Of a stretch of DNA of 64,000 bases, positions 39,151 to 49,961 are shown piece by piece; the stretch's first letter is position 1, and every line of letters starts with the position of its first letter. The DNA comes from Gemmatimonadota bacterium. GTDB lineage: Bacteria; Gemmatimonadota; Gemmatimonadetes; Gemmatimonadales; GWC2-71-9. The position numbers and the translations under genes were made by a program. The notes under the pieces are model-generated. The model was not told where the DNA came from. It searched no databases and was given only the letters and a program-made list of their open reading frames with translations. The stretch covers positions 1-64,000 of the forward strand of contig QHUB01000026.1 in NCBI GenBank assembly GCA_003221035.1. The letters are read 5' to 3'.

Positions 39151-40269
39151 GTGATCAACCCGGAGGAGCTGGCCAAGCATTACACCCGCTTCCGGGTAAC
39201 CGAACGAATCCTGCTCACGGGTCATTCCCATCAAGCCTGGCCCGACGTCGCTTTCGAGGCGCAGCAGCAGGCGTGGCTCGATACCGCCGAGCATGTCGAT
39301 GACGTGTGGGACCTCGCGTTCCAAAAGGCCAACGAGGTGCGGCGCGGTTTTGCGCGGCTGCTGGACGACACGCCGGAGCGCATTGCGCTGGCCGAGAACA
39401 CGCACGAGCTAGTGGTGCGGTTCTTATCGGGTTTGAATCTGCGCAAGCGCCCGCAGCTCGTAACAACGGATGGCGAATTCCACACGATCCGCCGCCAGCT
39501 CGATCGCCTGGCCGAGGAAGGGATCGAGGTTATCAAAGTCCCGGCGATGCCGGCGACGACGCTGGCCGAACGGTTGGCGATCACGGTGGATGAGCGGACG
39601 GCGGCCGTGCTCGTGTCGGCGGTGCTCTACGCCAACGCGCACATCGTGCCGAATCTCAGAGCAGTCCAGGAAGCCTGTGAGCGGGTCGGCGCCGAGCTGC
39701 TGGTGGACGCGTATCACGCGCTGAACGTCGTGCCGTTCGGCCTCGTCGATGCGGGCTTGCAGCGCGCATTCGTGGTCGGCGGAGGTTACAAGTACTGCCA
39801 GCTTGGACCAGGCAATGCGTTCCTGCGATTTCCTCAGGACACCGATCTGCGGCCCGTCGTAACGGGGTGGTTCAGCGAATTCACCGATCTCAGTCGCGCG
39901 CCGGCGGGTGGACGCGTCACGTATGGCCCAGGGGCCGCGCGGTTTGCGGGCGCCACCTACGACTTTACGAGCCACTATCGCGCCGCCCGCGTGTTCAAGT
40001 TCTTCGAGGAGCAGAAGCTCACTCCGGCGAAACTGCGCGAGCTGAATCAGCATCAGATCGAAATTCTGTCCGGAAGTACGCGGAATGACGCGATTGGCGG
40101 CTTCCTGGCAATTCCTGTGACACGCACCGGAAAGATTCAGCAGGTGTTGCGGAAAAAGAATGTGTGGACTGATTACCGTGGCGACACGCTGCGATTGGGA
40201 CCCGCGCCGTACGTGTCGGACGCGCAGCTTCAAGAGGCTGCAAAAAAAGTGAACGATGTGATCCGCTGA
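39151..40269 (+). CDS. kynU: Kynureninase
   Basis: PLP enzyme cleaving kynurenine to anthranilate and alanine. It is 372 residues, fold type I. GHSHQAWPDVAFEAQQQAWL is near the N-terminus, with LVTTDGEFHTIRRQLDRLAE after it. LLVDAYHALNVVPFGL carries the cofactor Asp, the PLP Lys is in VVGGGYKYCQLGPGNAFLRF, and a late VWTDYRGDTLRLGPAPYVSD closes the fold. GTG start at 39151 directly after the repeat array, with no clear ribosome-binding site. The product anthranilate is the expected substrate of the divergent CoA ligase. Confidence 0.94.
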   Translation: MINPEELAKHYTRFRVTERILLTGHSHQAWPDVAFEAQQQAWLDTAEHVDDVWDLAFQKANEVRRGFARLLDDTPERIALAENTHELVVRFLSGLNLRKRPQLVTTDGEFHTIRRQLDRLAEEGIEVIKVPAMPATTLAERLAITVDERTAAVLVSAVLYANAHIVPNLRAVQEACERVGAELLVDAYHALNVVPFGLVDAGLQRAFVVGGGYKYCQLGPGNAFLRFPQDTDLRPVVTGWFSEFTDLSRAPAGGRVTYGPGAARFAGATYDFTSHYRAARVFKFFEEQKLTPAKLRELNQHQIEILSGSTRNDAIGGFLAIPVTRTGKIQQVLRKKNVWTDYRGDTLRLGPAPYVSDAQLQEAAKKVNDVIR

Positions 40270-40428
40270 GGGATAGCCGCGCACGAAAAGTCATATGTAG
40301 CACTCACGCAGCTTGACGTTGTTCCGCCGCCACATTCGTCACTCCCTCCGCAAAGCTGTAGCGTTCCTCGCTGCACGGCACGCGCATTGCGGCACTGACT
40401 CCGAGTCGAACTGAACTCGGAGGTACCG

Positions 40429-42120
40429 GTGTCCTCGAACTCCTATCGCGCGTCCGCGGTCACGCTGCTCACTCTGCTCGCCTATACCGCCGCCTGCGAT
40501 CGCCCGGCGGTTGCTCCCTCGCTCGATGTCGCGGCGGTTGATACTAATCCCCAGGGTCGCATTGCCTTCGTGAGCACGCGCGACGGCAATGAAGAGATCT
40601 ATGTCATGAACGCCGACGGCAGCGGCGTCACGCGACTCACCGACAACCCTGCGGTCGATCGAAATCCGGCGTGGTGGCCCGACAGCTCGCGGATCCTGTT
40701 CGAAAGCTCACGCGATGGCATCGGCGAGCTGTATGGGATGAACCCCGATGGCAGTGGCGTGGCCCGGCTCACCATCGACTCCTCCAGGGCCACACTGCCC
40801 GCGGGGTGCGGCAACCGCATCGCGTTTGCAAGCGATCGCCGGCTCCCGCCCTTCACCGAGATCTACGTCATGAACGCGGACGGGACGGGCGTGACACGCC
40901 TGACCACCAACAACTCGTTCTCCGAGTATCCCGGGTGGTCGCCCTCCTGTGACCGCATCGTCTATAACTATGACCCGGGCAGCTCGGATGCCTCGATCGT
41001 GATCATCAATGCGGACGGCTCACATTCAAACAACGTCGCAGGCGGAGGCGGCTCTGGCCAGAACCGGCACCCCGTCTGGTCGCCCGATGGGACCCGCATC
41101 GCCTTCGCAAGCGACCGCGACAGGCAGGGCAGCTTCGAGATCTACGTGCTCTACACCGACGGGAGCGGGAGGCCACCGACTCGGCTGACCGTGAATAGCG
41201 CCTTCCACATCTACGACTTCCCCGCGTGGTCGCTTGATGGGACCAAGATCGCGTTCGAGAGCTATGGGGGCGGTATCGCGCCCAGGATATACGTCATGAA
41301 CGCCGACGGAAGCGGGGTCACACAGATCGCCGACAGCGTTTCCGCCACCCGGATCGCCTGGGTCGGCGCTGGGTCATTGGCGCCGCCGCCGCCGCCGCCG
41401 CCACCCCCGCCCCCGCCCCCGCCCCCACCCAGTGGGTGGCCCGACGAGCCGGCGGGATTCGCGGTCATGATCGACGAACCATTCAATGCACTCGATGAAA
41501 ACGGCTGGTGGAGCGTGCAAGGCCAGACGACGAACGGTTCGGGGCTGGCGCTCGCGAGGGACTCGGGCGCGCCACACTCGCCCTCCAGTGTCTTGCAGTT
41601 CACCTATGCGGCTGGATTCCAGGGCGGGAGCCCGCCGGGTGTGGAGTATTACGGACCGCCCGCGCCGGTGCGGGAGACGTACTTTGCGTTCTGGTGGAAG
41701 CCGAGCAATCCGTGGCAGAATCATCCGAGCAACATGAACACGATTGCGGATCTCTTTCCGGCGACATCGGGCCCGCTGTACATCGTGTTCGAGGGATCCA
41801 CGCAGACCCTCAACGTCATGCCGGAGTTCGAGAACGACACGCGCAATCTGACGCCTAATGTCACGGCAACACCGGTCACACTCGGTGCCTGGCATTTGGT
41901 CGAGTGGTACGTGAAGTACAGCAGCACGGCGACCAGCCGGGATGGCCTCACGCGCTGGTGGGTGGATGGGGTGCTACAGGGGGACTACCGTGACCTGCAG
42001 ATGCCGGACGACGCAGGTTTTACTGAGTATGACCTGGCGCCGAGCTGGGGCGGCGTGGACGGGACCAAGACCGAGACCGATTTCTTCTGGTTCGACCATG
42101 TCCGCATCAGCACGCGCTAA
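40429..42120 (+). CDS. Lipoprotein with PD40 beta-propeller and C-terminal ConA-like domain
   Basis: 563 residues. Signal peptide with lipobox-like LLAYTAAC (Cys at about residue 23). Residues ~40-300 hold TolB/PD40-type propeller repeats ([20 protein letters not shown], with [20 protein letters not shown]), each carrying the [10 protein letters not shown] strand. A run of 17 prolines (about 317-333) leads into a ~230-residue beta-sandwich domain resembling polysaccharide-lyase or laminin-G folds ([20 protein letters not shown]). It is probably a surface carbohydrate-binding or degrading lipoprotein. GTG start. The 159-nt gap before it holds no other gene I can see. Confidence 0.78.
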   Translation: MSSNSYRASAVTLLTLLAYTAACDRPAVAPSLDVAAVDTNPQGRIAFVSTRDGNEEIYVMNADGSGVTRLTDNPAVDRNPAWWPDSSRILFESSRDGIGELYGMNPDGSGVARLTIDSSRATLPAGCGNRIAFASDRRLPPFTEIYVMNADGTGVTRLTTNNSFSEYPGWSPSCDRIVYNYDPGSSDASIVIINADGSHSNNVAGGGGSGQNRHPVWSPDGTRIAFASDRDRQGSFEIYVLYTDGSGRPPTRLTVNSAFHIYDFPAWSLDGTKIAFESYGGGIAPRIYVMNADGSGVTQIADSVSATRIAWVGAGSLAPPPPPPPPPPPPPPPPSGWPDEPAGFAVMIDEPFNALDENGWWSVQGQTTNGSGLALARDSGAPHSPSSVLQFTYAAGFQGGSPPGVEYYGPPAPVRETYFAFWWKPSNPWQNHPSNMNTIADLFPATSGPLYIVFEGSTQTLNVMPEFENDTRNLTPNVTATPVTLGAWHLVEWYVKYSSTATSRDGLTRWWVDGVLQGDYRDLQMPDDAGFTEYDLAPSWGGVDGTKTETDFFWFDHVRISTR

Positions 42121-42175
42121 CAAGAAAGGCGGCGCCGGCACGGCGATCACCGTGAATGGTCAACCCTCTTGAGAA

Positions 42176-42598
42176 CTAGAGCTTCAGCAGGGCGATTAGG
42201 GTCCCGACCGTCCCCACCCAGAAGAGAAACATCCAGCGCACTATGCGCGTCTCGAATGCGCTGAGCTTCGATTCCAGCTCGGCACGTAACCCGACCACCT
42301 TGCCCGTCAGGTCGCCGCGCAGCTCGCCTAGTTCGGTATGCAGCTCGGCGCGCAGCTCGCCTAGCTCTGTACGCAGCTCGGCGCGCAGCTCGCCTAGGCC
42401 CGTATGCAGCTCGGCGCGCAGCTCGGCGATACGCTGCTCGAGCTTCGCGTCGAAGCGCGCGAAGTTTACGTCAAACAGGTCGCGGAACTCGCTGCGGTAT
42501 GTGGTATCCACCTGGTTGAACCACTCCACGAGCTCGTTCGTGAGGTCGTCCCCGAACCGTTCGTAGAATTTTCTGGACAGTCTCGCCGTCACCGGCAT
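42176..42598 (-). CDS. DUF1640-like coiled-coil protein with C-terminal membrane helix
   Basis: 140 residues. An N-terminal helical region (ARLSRKFYERFGDDLTNELV) precedes a long coiled coil built from 11-residue repeats (ELRAELHTGLG, ELRAELRTELG, ELRAELHTELG). The last ~22 residues form a membrane helix (WMFLFWVGTVGTLIALLKL). This resembles the DUF1640/CCDC90 group. The repeat is exact at DNA level as 33-nt units (about 42313-42420). Function unknown; probably a membrane-anchored coiled-coil oligomer. No operon partner: 57 nt from tadA. Confidence 0.75.
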   Translation of the reverse strand: MPVTARLSRKFYERFGDDLTNELVEWFNQVDTTYRSEFRDLFDVNFARFDAKLEQRIAELRAELHTGLGELRAELRTELGELRAELHTELGELRGDLTGKVVGLRAELESKLSAFETRIVRWMFLFWVGTVGTLIALLKL

Positions 42599-42655
42599 CC
42601 GAGCTCCCTGGAGAATCCGGCGACAAGATCAGCATACGCTCGGCCCGGCAGATAA

Positions 42656-43120
42656 TCAATCGAGCGCGCGTTTAGCCAAAAAAAACGCTCTCACCAGCTC
42701 CGCGCACGCTTCGGTTTCGATTCCGCCCCGCACGTCGACGCGATGATTCAGCCGCGGATGCCGCACTAAATCGCCTAACGACCCGCACATGCCCGCCTTC
42801 GCGTCGTACGCCCCAAACACCAGGGTCCCGACTTTGGCCAGGACAATCGCTCCCGCGCACTGCGCGCACGGCTCGATCGTGACATACAGCGTGCACTCCG
42901 TCAGGCGATCGGTCTCCAGCGCCTCGAGCGCCCGTTCGATCGCCAGAAACTCGGCGTGATAGGTGGGGTTCCGGCGCGCGACAGTCTCGTTGTGCGCCCG
43001 CGCGACGATTTCGCCGTGACGGGTGACCACGGCCCCGATCGGCACTTCGTCCTTGGAAGCGGCAAGCCGCGCCTCGTCCAGCGCGGCTAGCATACCCAGC
43101 TCGTCAGCCTTCCCGCGCAC
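42656..43120 (-). CDS. tadA: tRNA-specific adenosine deaminase
   Basis: Converts A34 to inosine in tRNA-Arg(ACG). 154 residues. Zinc site: HAEFLAIERALEAL (His and catalytic Glu) and PCAQCAGAIVLAKVGTLVFG (two Cys). KDEVPIGAVVTRHGEIVARA and NPTYHAE are typical of TadA rather than other cytidine-deaminase-fold enzymes. The start is the GTG at 43118-43120, inside a heptamer array, or the ATG at 43091-43093, which better matches the family (MLAALDEARLAASK). It lies 3 nt after the clpB stop. Confidence 0.93.
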   Translation of the reverse strand: MRGKADELGMLAALDEARLAASKDEVPIGAVVTRHGEIVARAHNETVARRNPTYHAEFLAIERALEALETDRLTECTLYVTIEPCAQCAGAIVLAKVGTLVFGAYDAKAGMCGSLGDLVRHPRLNHRVDVRGGIETEACAELVRAFFLAKRALD

Positions 43121-43123
43121 CGC

Positions 43124-45751
<2,628 letters not shown>

Positions 45752-45800
45752 GTGCCCTCTCCAAGCAACCTGCGTGCCCCGAGAAGATGCCAAAAAGACA

Positions 45801-45880
45801 TGGCGGCGAAAGAGACGGCGGCGAAGGGTTTACGCCGCCCCCTCGCCGCCGTTGTTATCGCCGCCGCTTTTCTTCGCCGC
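45801..45880. repeat. GGCGGCGA array, copy 6, self-inverted and terminator-like
   Basis: Blocks face each other: CGGCGGCGAAGGG (45816-45828) pairs with CCCTCGCCGCCG (45840-45851), 12 bp with one bulge and an 11-nt loop. Further TCGCCGCC blocks continue to 45880. It starts 3 nt beyond the stop of the sorting-domain gene and is followed on the minus strand by clpB 50 nt on. It could act as a bidirectional terminator or a transcript-end stabiliser. Confidence 0.6.
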
Positions 45881-45882
45881 CC

Positions 45883-46320
45883 TTACTTCATAATGATCAT
45901 CTTCTTCGTGAACCTGCGCCCATCCACCACCAGCTGGTAGATGTACACGCCGGACGACGCCTCTTTATCGGTGTCCAGGACGTTGCCGTTCCAATAGGCA
46001 CTGAACGCGCACGGCTCCGATGCCGACGGCGTGCATGTGAGCTCGAGATCCTGCAACTTCTCGCCCGTACCCTGGAGGATAGGTACGGCCACGAGCTGCG
46101 CGAGCACGTTGTAGATCTTCAGCGAAACCCTTGGCCGGTGACCATTTGCAAACAGATCGCCGCTCAGCGTGAACGGGATCGTGGTCGCCGGGTTAAACGG
46201 GTTCGGGTAGTTCTGCCTCAGCTCCACCAGCGGCGGCGCGGGCGATTGCCCCAGAACTCCGCCTCCTCCCGCTAGCAGCCCGAGCCCCGCGAACAGCACT
46301 GCCCAGGCGTACAGCTTCAT
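45883..46320 (-). CDS. Signal peptide plus lone type IX secretion-like C-terminal domain
   Basis: 145 residues: a signal peptide (KLYAWAVLFAGLGLLAGGGG), then immediately the T9SS/FlgD-like sorting-domain motif VELRQNYPNPFNPATTIPFT, LKIYNVLAQLVAVPILQGTG, and the terminal SSGVYIYQLVVDGRRFTKKM. A two-cysteine insert (TCTPSASEPC) sits in the middle. Normally this domain is the last ~90 residues of a large secreted protein; here nothing else is present. The ATG at 46318-46320 has a GAGGAG ribosome-binding site. A promoter is visible upstream. Confidence 0.82.
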   Translation of the reverse strand: MKLYAWAVLFAGLGLLAGGGGVLGQSPAPPLVELRQNYPNPFNPATTIPFTLSGDLFANGHRPRVSLKIYNVLAQLVAVPILQGTGEKLQDLELTCTPSASEPCAFSAYWNGNVLDTDKEASSGVYIYQLVVDGRRFTKKMIIMK

Positions 46321-46407
46321 CTCACCAACTCCTCTGCAGACGTAAAGATGCGTTAGACCGCTCTCCTTGGTTGGTACAGGGCGCAAAGGTTAATACCGCT
46401 AGACGAA

Positions 46408-46435
46408 AAGCTAGGAACCGCCACTGCACTGTCAA
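46408..46435 (-). promoter_or_regulatory. Promoter of the lone sorting-domain gene
   Basis: Minus strand: TTGACA (46435-46430), 16-nt spacer, TAGCTT (46413-46408), followed by TTCG. The -35 box overlaps the selB stop codon. The leader to the ATG would be about 80 nt. The downstream half (CTAGCTTTTCG) is identical in the rpsT promoter. Confidence 0.6.
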
Positions 46436-48303
46436 GCACGTAAAACCCTGGTATCGCCCTTCCGACTCGTTATGCCGCGCCTATCCGCCCACTCGAGCAG
46501 CGGGATCAAGTACTTGCGCGTCAACCCCAGCCGGTCGCGAAACTGCGCGGGTGTCGCCTCGCCGAGCTCCCGCAAGGTCTCCTCCACCGCCCGCCGAAAC
46601 TCCTCCAGCGCCTGTTTCAGCGCATAGCGCTCCTGATCCACACGCTCGACCGATCCTTCGCGGGCGAGGTGCGCGAGCAACGCCGGTACGGACGGATCGG
46701 AGAACTCTTTCTGCAACTCCGAGACCGTCGGCAACTGCCAACGCGCTTCGGCCAGTCGCTGGGCCAGGCGCCCGCCGGCATCCCCGGCCCGCTCGCGCAG
46801 CGCCGCTTGCCAGCCCGGCCTGCGTACGAATGCGCCGCCCTCCACCGGCTCCCACGCCTGCTTCTTCGCCCCGTGCTCAACGAGCAGGTCCAGCACTTCG
46901 GAGGGAGCGTTGACGCCGGCGCGAAGTGCCTGCAGCGAGAGACCCGGATCCAGCGGATGCTGCTCGTGATGCTCCGCCACCAGAACGGTAAGCCTTTCGA
47001 TTTCTTCTGCGATTGCGCGTCGGGGCACCAATACATCTCCTGCGGAGAGGACGCCTTTTCCCGCCGCGGCGATCGTATTGGTCCCGTCAGCGGGACGGAT
47101 GCCGAGCCGGACGGGCAGAACGGAGACGTGCACCCCGGCGAGGCCTGCCTCATCCACGAATCGCCCGAGCCGCTCGCCGGCTGGTTGGGTCGCCGCCAGG
47201 CCACGCTCGGACACGCGCGGCCGCTTGGGTGGATAGGGGTCGAGGACGATGCCGCCGCCGATCGTCGTCACGGGCGAGAAGCTGCGAATGACGAATCGAT
47301 CGCCCGCGCGTGCGACAATCGGCCGTTCCAGGAGTAGACGGGCGAGGCCGGTTTGGCCCGGGGCGATTTCCCTGACCTGCGCGAGTCGTCCCAGGACCTC
47401 CGCGGTGCCAAGATGAACGCGAATTCGCGTGCGGACCGCCAGCGGTTTCCGGAGCGTGGGCAGTACTTCCAGCGAGACGTCCAGGATGCTCGTCGCGGCC
47501 CATCCCGGCCCGGTCACGGCCACGTGCCCGCGTGCGAGCTCCGTCTTGTCCACGCCCACGAGCGCGAGCGCGGTGCGCCGGCCGGGCCCTGCCTGGTCCG
47601 CCGCATGGCCGTGCACCTGGATCGAGCGCACGCGGACGTCGCGATCGAGCGGAAGCAGTCGCACCATGTCCCCCGCGGCGACTGCGCCGCTCCAGGTCGA
47701 TCCGGTCACGACGGTCCCAGCCCCGGGCAGCGCAAACACGCGATCGATCGGAAGACGGAAGAGATCGTCCTCAGGTCTATCTTGTAAACCTTCGACGACC
47801 TCCACCAACGCCTTTTTCAGCTCCTCCAAACCCTCTGATTTAAGCGCGCTGACCGCGATGGGCGCAGCCCAGCGGACACGACTGCGCTCGAGTCGTTGCG
47901 CCACCTCGGTCCGCACCAGCGCGAGCCACTCCTCGTCGACGAGATCCCGTTTGGTCAGCACCGGAATGCCGCGGCGTACGCCCAGCAGCTCGACGATTGC
48001 GAGATGCTCCTCCGTCTGCGGCATGATGCCTTCGTCGGCGGCGATGACGAGGAGTGCGACATCTATGCCGGTCGCGCCGGCGAGCATGTTCTTGACGAAG
48101 CCTTCGTGACCCGGGACATCCACGATGCTCGCCTGGATATCACCGGGCAGCGCGAGCGGGGCGAATCCGAGATCGATCGTGATGCCACGCCGCTTTTCTT
48201 CTTCCCAGCGATCGGTGTCGACGCCGGTCAGCGCCTTCACCAGCGCGGTCTTGCCGTGATCGATGTGCCCGGCGGTGCCGACGACTAGGCGGTTGGCGCC
48301 CAC
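46432..48303 (-). CDS. selB: Selenocysteine-specific translation elongation factor
   Basis: GTPase delivering Sec-tRNA to UGA codons with a SECIS element. It is 623 residues. G motifs are [33 protein letters not shown] and [11 protein letters not shown]; the TKRD form and [13 protein letters not shown] are SelB-specific. Domains 2 and 3 (about 175-340) follow, and the C-terminal ~250 residues are winged helices for SECIS binding, ending [20 protein letters not shown]. selA, selC and selD are not in the window, so selenocysteine use is predicted from this gene only. It overlaps recO by 19 nt. Confidence 0.94.
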   Translation of the reverse strand: MGANRLVVGTAGHIDHGKTALVKALTGVDTDRWEEEKRRGITIDLGFAPLALPGDIQASIVDVPGHEGFVKNMLAGATGIDVALLVIAADEGIMPQTEEHLAIVELLGVRRGIPVLTKRDLVDEEWLALVRTEVAQRLERSRVRWAAPIAVSALKSEGLEELKKALVEVVEGLQDRPEDDLFRLPIDRVFALPGAGTVVTGSTWSGAVAAGDMVRLLPLDRDVRVRSIQVHGHAADQAGPGRRTALALVGVDKTELARGHVAVTGPGWAATSILDVSLEVLPTLRKPLAVRTRIRVHLGTAEVLGRLAQVREIAPGQTGLARLLLERPIVARAGDRFVIRSFSPVTTIGGGIVLDPYPPKRPRVSERGLAATQPAGERLGRFVDEAGLAGVHVSVLPVRLGIRPADGTNTIAAAGKGVLSAGDVLVPRRAIAEEIERLTVLVAEHHEQHPLDPGLSLQALRAGVNAPSEVLDLLVEHGAKKQAWEPVEGGAFVRRPGWQAALRERAGDAGGRLAQRLAEARWQLPTVSELQKEFSDPSVPALLAHLAREGSVERVDQERYALKQALEEFRRAVEETLRELGEATPAQFRDRLGLTRKYLIPLLEWADRRGITSRKGDTRVLRA

Positions 48304-49067
48304 GCGCGGCGCTCCCAGATATCGATGGCGGTGGCCCTGGGCTCTCGCCCGTTCCGTCCGGTTTCATCCATATGGTGCCGGATGAAGCGCGCGACGAGCC
48401 GGCGGTGCGCCGCGGCATGGGCGGCATCCAGCGTGGGGAGCTCCGCCGCTACGCTGTTCAGGGCGACCAGATCGCGATAGGCCTGCGGCGGCAGCTTGGT
48501 CGGCGGCTGCGGGCCCGCGCACGTGGCGCACAGCACCCCGCCCTCGGCCAGACTGAACGCGACGGTTCCATTGGAAGCGGGCGAATTCCCGTCGCGCACG
48601 CACGAATCGAGCTGCGGCGCAAAGCCGAGCACGCCGACCAGCAGCCAGAGCCAGCGCACGGCGACCGCGTCGGTCTGTGCCGGCGTCGCGTGCACGAGCG
48701 CATCGAGACCAAGCGTGAATGTTTCATAGGCGGCGGGCAGGGGCGCGGGCGGCGCCATCTTCAACATGACTTCGCACAGCGCCTCGGCCCCGGCGAAGCG
48801 GCCGAGATCACAGGCCAGGTCGCGCCGCAGCTGCACGACGTCAAACGCGGCGAGGGTCTGCAGCTCGCGCGTTTCCTTGTGGTAGAGCTGCGCGACGCCC
48901 TCACTCAACGTTTCGAGCGCGGCGCCGAACGGGCTGCGCGGGCGCAGCACGCCTTTGGCGATTGCGCTCTGCACGCCGTAATCGCGCGTCGCGAGCCGGA
49001 CGATCTTGGACGTCTCGCTGTAGCGGTACGTACGGAGGACGATGGCGGGTGTGGAGACAAGACTCAC
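48285..49067 (-). CDS. recO: DNA repair protein RecO
   Basis: RecFOR-pathway mediator that loads RecA at gaps. It is 260 residues. N-terminal OB fold: STPAIVLRTYRYSETSKIVR and GVQSAIAKGVLRPRSPFGAA. The helical C-terminal domain holds a Cys cluster (LDSCVRDGNSPAS and GGVLCATCAG) resembling the RecO zinc site. The GTG at 49065-49067 is the start; the 67 nt upstream are repeat array copy 7 and contain no gene. Confidence 0.91.
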   Translation of the reverse strand: MSLVSTPAIVLRTYRYSETSKIVRLATRDYGVQSAIAKGVLRPRSPFGAALETLSEGVAQLYHKETRELQTLAAFDVVQLRRDLACDLGRFAGAEALCEVMLKMAPPAPLPAAYETFTLGLDALVHATPAQTDAVAVRWLWLLVGVLGFAPQLDSCVRDGNSPASNGTVAFSLAEGGVLCATCAGPQPPTKLPPQAYRDLVALNSVAAELPTLDAAHAAAHRRLVARFIRHHMDETGRNGREPRATAIDIWERRAWAPTA

Positions 49068-49078
49068 GGTGGAAATAT

Positions 49079-49131
49079 ACGGCGGCGAAAAAGACGGCGG
49101 CGAGGTGAAACGGCGGCGAAGGGACGGCGGC
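49079..49131. repeat. GGCGGCGA array, copy 7
   Basis: Four ACGGCGGCGA-type blocks with 14-16-nt spacing (GGCGGCGAAAAAGAC, GGCGGCGAGGTGAAAC, GGCGGCGAAGGGAC, GGCGGCAG). It lies between recO and the stop codon of the corrinoid-binding gene (49135-49137). Confidence 0.7.
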
Positions 49132-49134
49132 AGA

Positions 49135-49932
49135 CTAACCAGGATGCAGCGCTGATGCGAGGATTTCGAGGCCTTCCACGACTCGCGGACCCGATCGGCT
49201 GAAGTATGCGGACGCGTCGAAGAGCTGCACGCGCCCGCCCACCGCTCGCAGATCGAGGCGATGGCGCGCCGCTTCGCGCTGAGTCGCAGCGAGATCGAAG
49301 CCGCAGGGCATGATCAACAGCACGTCCGGACTGAGCGATTTCAGGTCCGACCAGTCCATTCGGTACGATGGTTTGCGGGTCGTGCCGGCGAGCAACTCGC
49401 CGCCCGCGAGGTCCACGAGCTCAGGTACCCAATGCCCGGGCATGTACGGCGGATCGAGCCACTCGAGCGCGATGACGCGCGGCCTGGGGCGCCCCGCGAC
49501 TTTGGCGCGCACCGCATCGATGCGGCGCTGCATCTCGGCGATCAGCCGTTCGGCGCGCTCGCCGACTCCGGTGACGATGCCGACGGCCCGGATGCTCTCG
49601 AAGATCGCAGAGAGATCATGCGCATCGAGTGAAAGGACTCGAATCGGCTCGACGAGCGTGAGCACCTGGCTCTCCGGCACCGCGCACACGTCACATATCC
49701 CCTGCGTCAGGACGAGATCCGGTTCGAGCGCTCGAATCGCGGCCACATAGATCTCGTAGACGCTACCGTCCTCGTGCAGCGCAGCACGCACCGCGGCGTC
49801 GATCTCGCCACTCGACAGGCCGGTGAGATCACGGCGCGGTCGGGTGAGTCTTGGCAGATGGTTGATGCTCGGCGGATAATCACAGCTGTGCGAGATCCCG
49901 ACGAGGCGATCCTCGAGACCGAGCGCGCACAC
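49135..49932 (-). CDS. BtuF-like corrinoid-binding protein, no signal peptide, unusual start
   Basis: ABC-type periplasmic-binding fold (COG0614), 265 residues from the GTG at 49930-49932: VCALGLEDRLVGISHSCDYP, VLTQGICDVCAVPESQVLTL, then EWLDPPYMPGHWVPELVDLA. The conserved family opening (IVSLLPSATEIVCALG) is encoded in frame just upstream, but no ATG, GTG or TTG precedes it; the first codon of that stretch is ATA (49965-49963), overlapping the upstream TAG as ATAG. Either ATA is used or the N-terminus is truncated. Being last in the B12 operon fits a cytoplasmic corrinoid-binding role. Confidence 0.8.
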   Translation of the reverse strand: MCALGLEDRLVGISHSCDYPPSINHLPRLTRPRRDLTGLSSGEIDAAVRAALHEDGSVYEIYVAAIRALEPDLVLTQGICDVCAVPESQVLTLVEPIRVLSLDAHDLSAIFESIRAVGIVTGVGERAERLIAEMQRRIDAVRAKVAGRPRPRVIALEWLDPPYMPGHWVPELVDLAGGELLAGTTRKPSYRMDWSDLKSLSPDVLLIMPCGFDLAATQREAARHRLDLRAVGGRVQLFDASAYFSRSGPRVVEGLEILASALHPG

Positions 49933-49961
49933 GATCTCCGTCGCGCTGGGCAGCAGCGAGA

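Noticed and set aside
41374-41895. Minus-strand frames opposite the proline run of the propeller lipoprotein
   Set aside because: They arise from the CCG/CCC repeat read as Gly/Arg; no domain or start signal.
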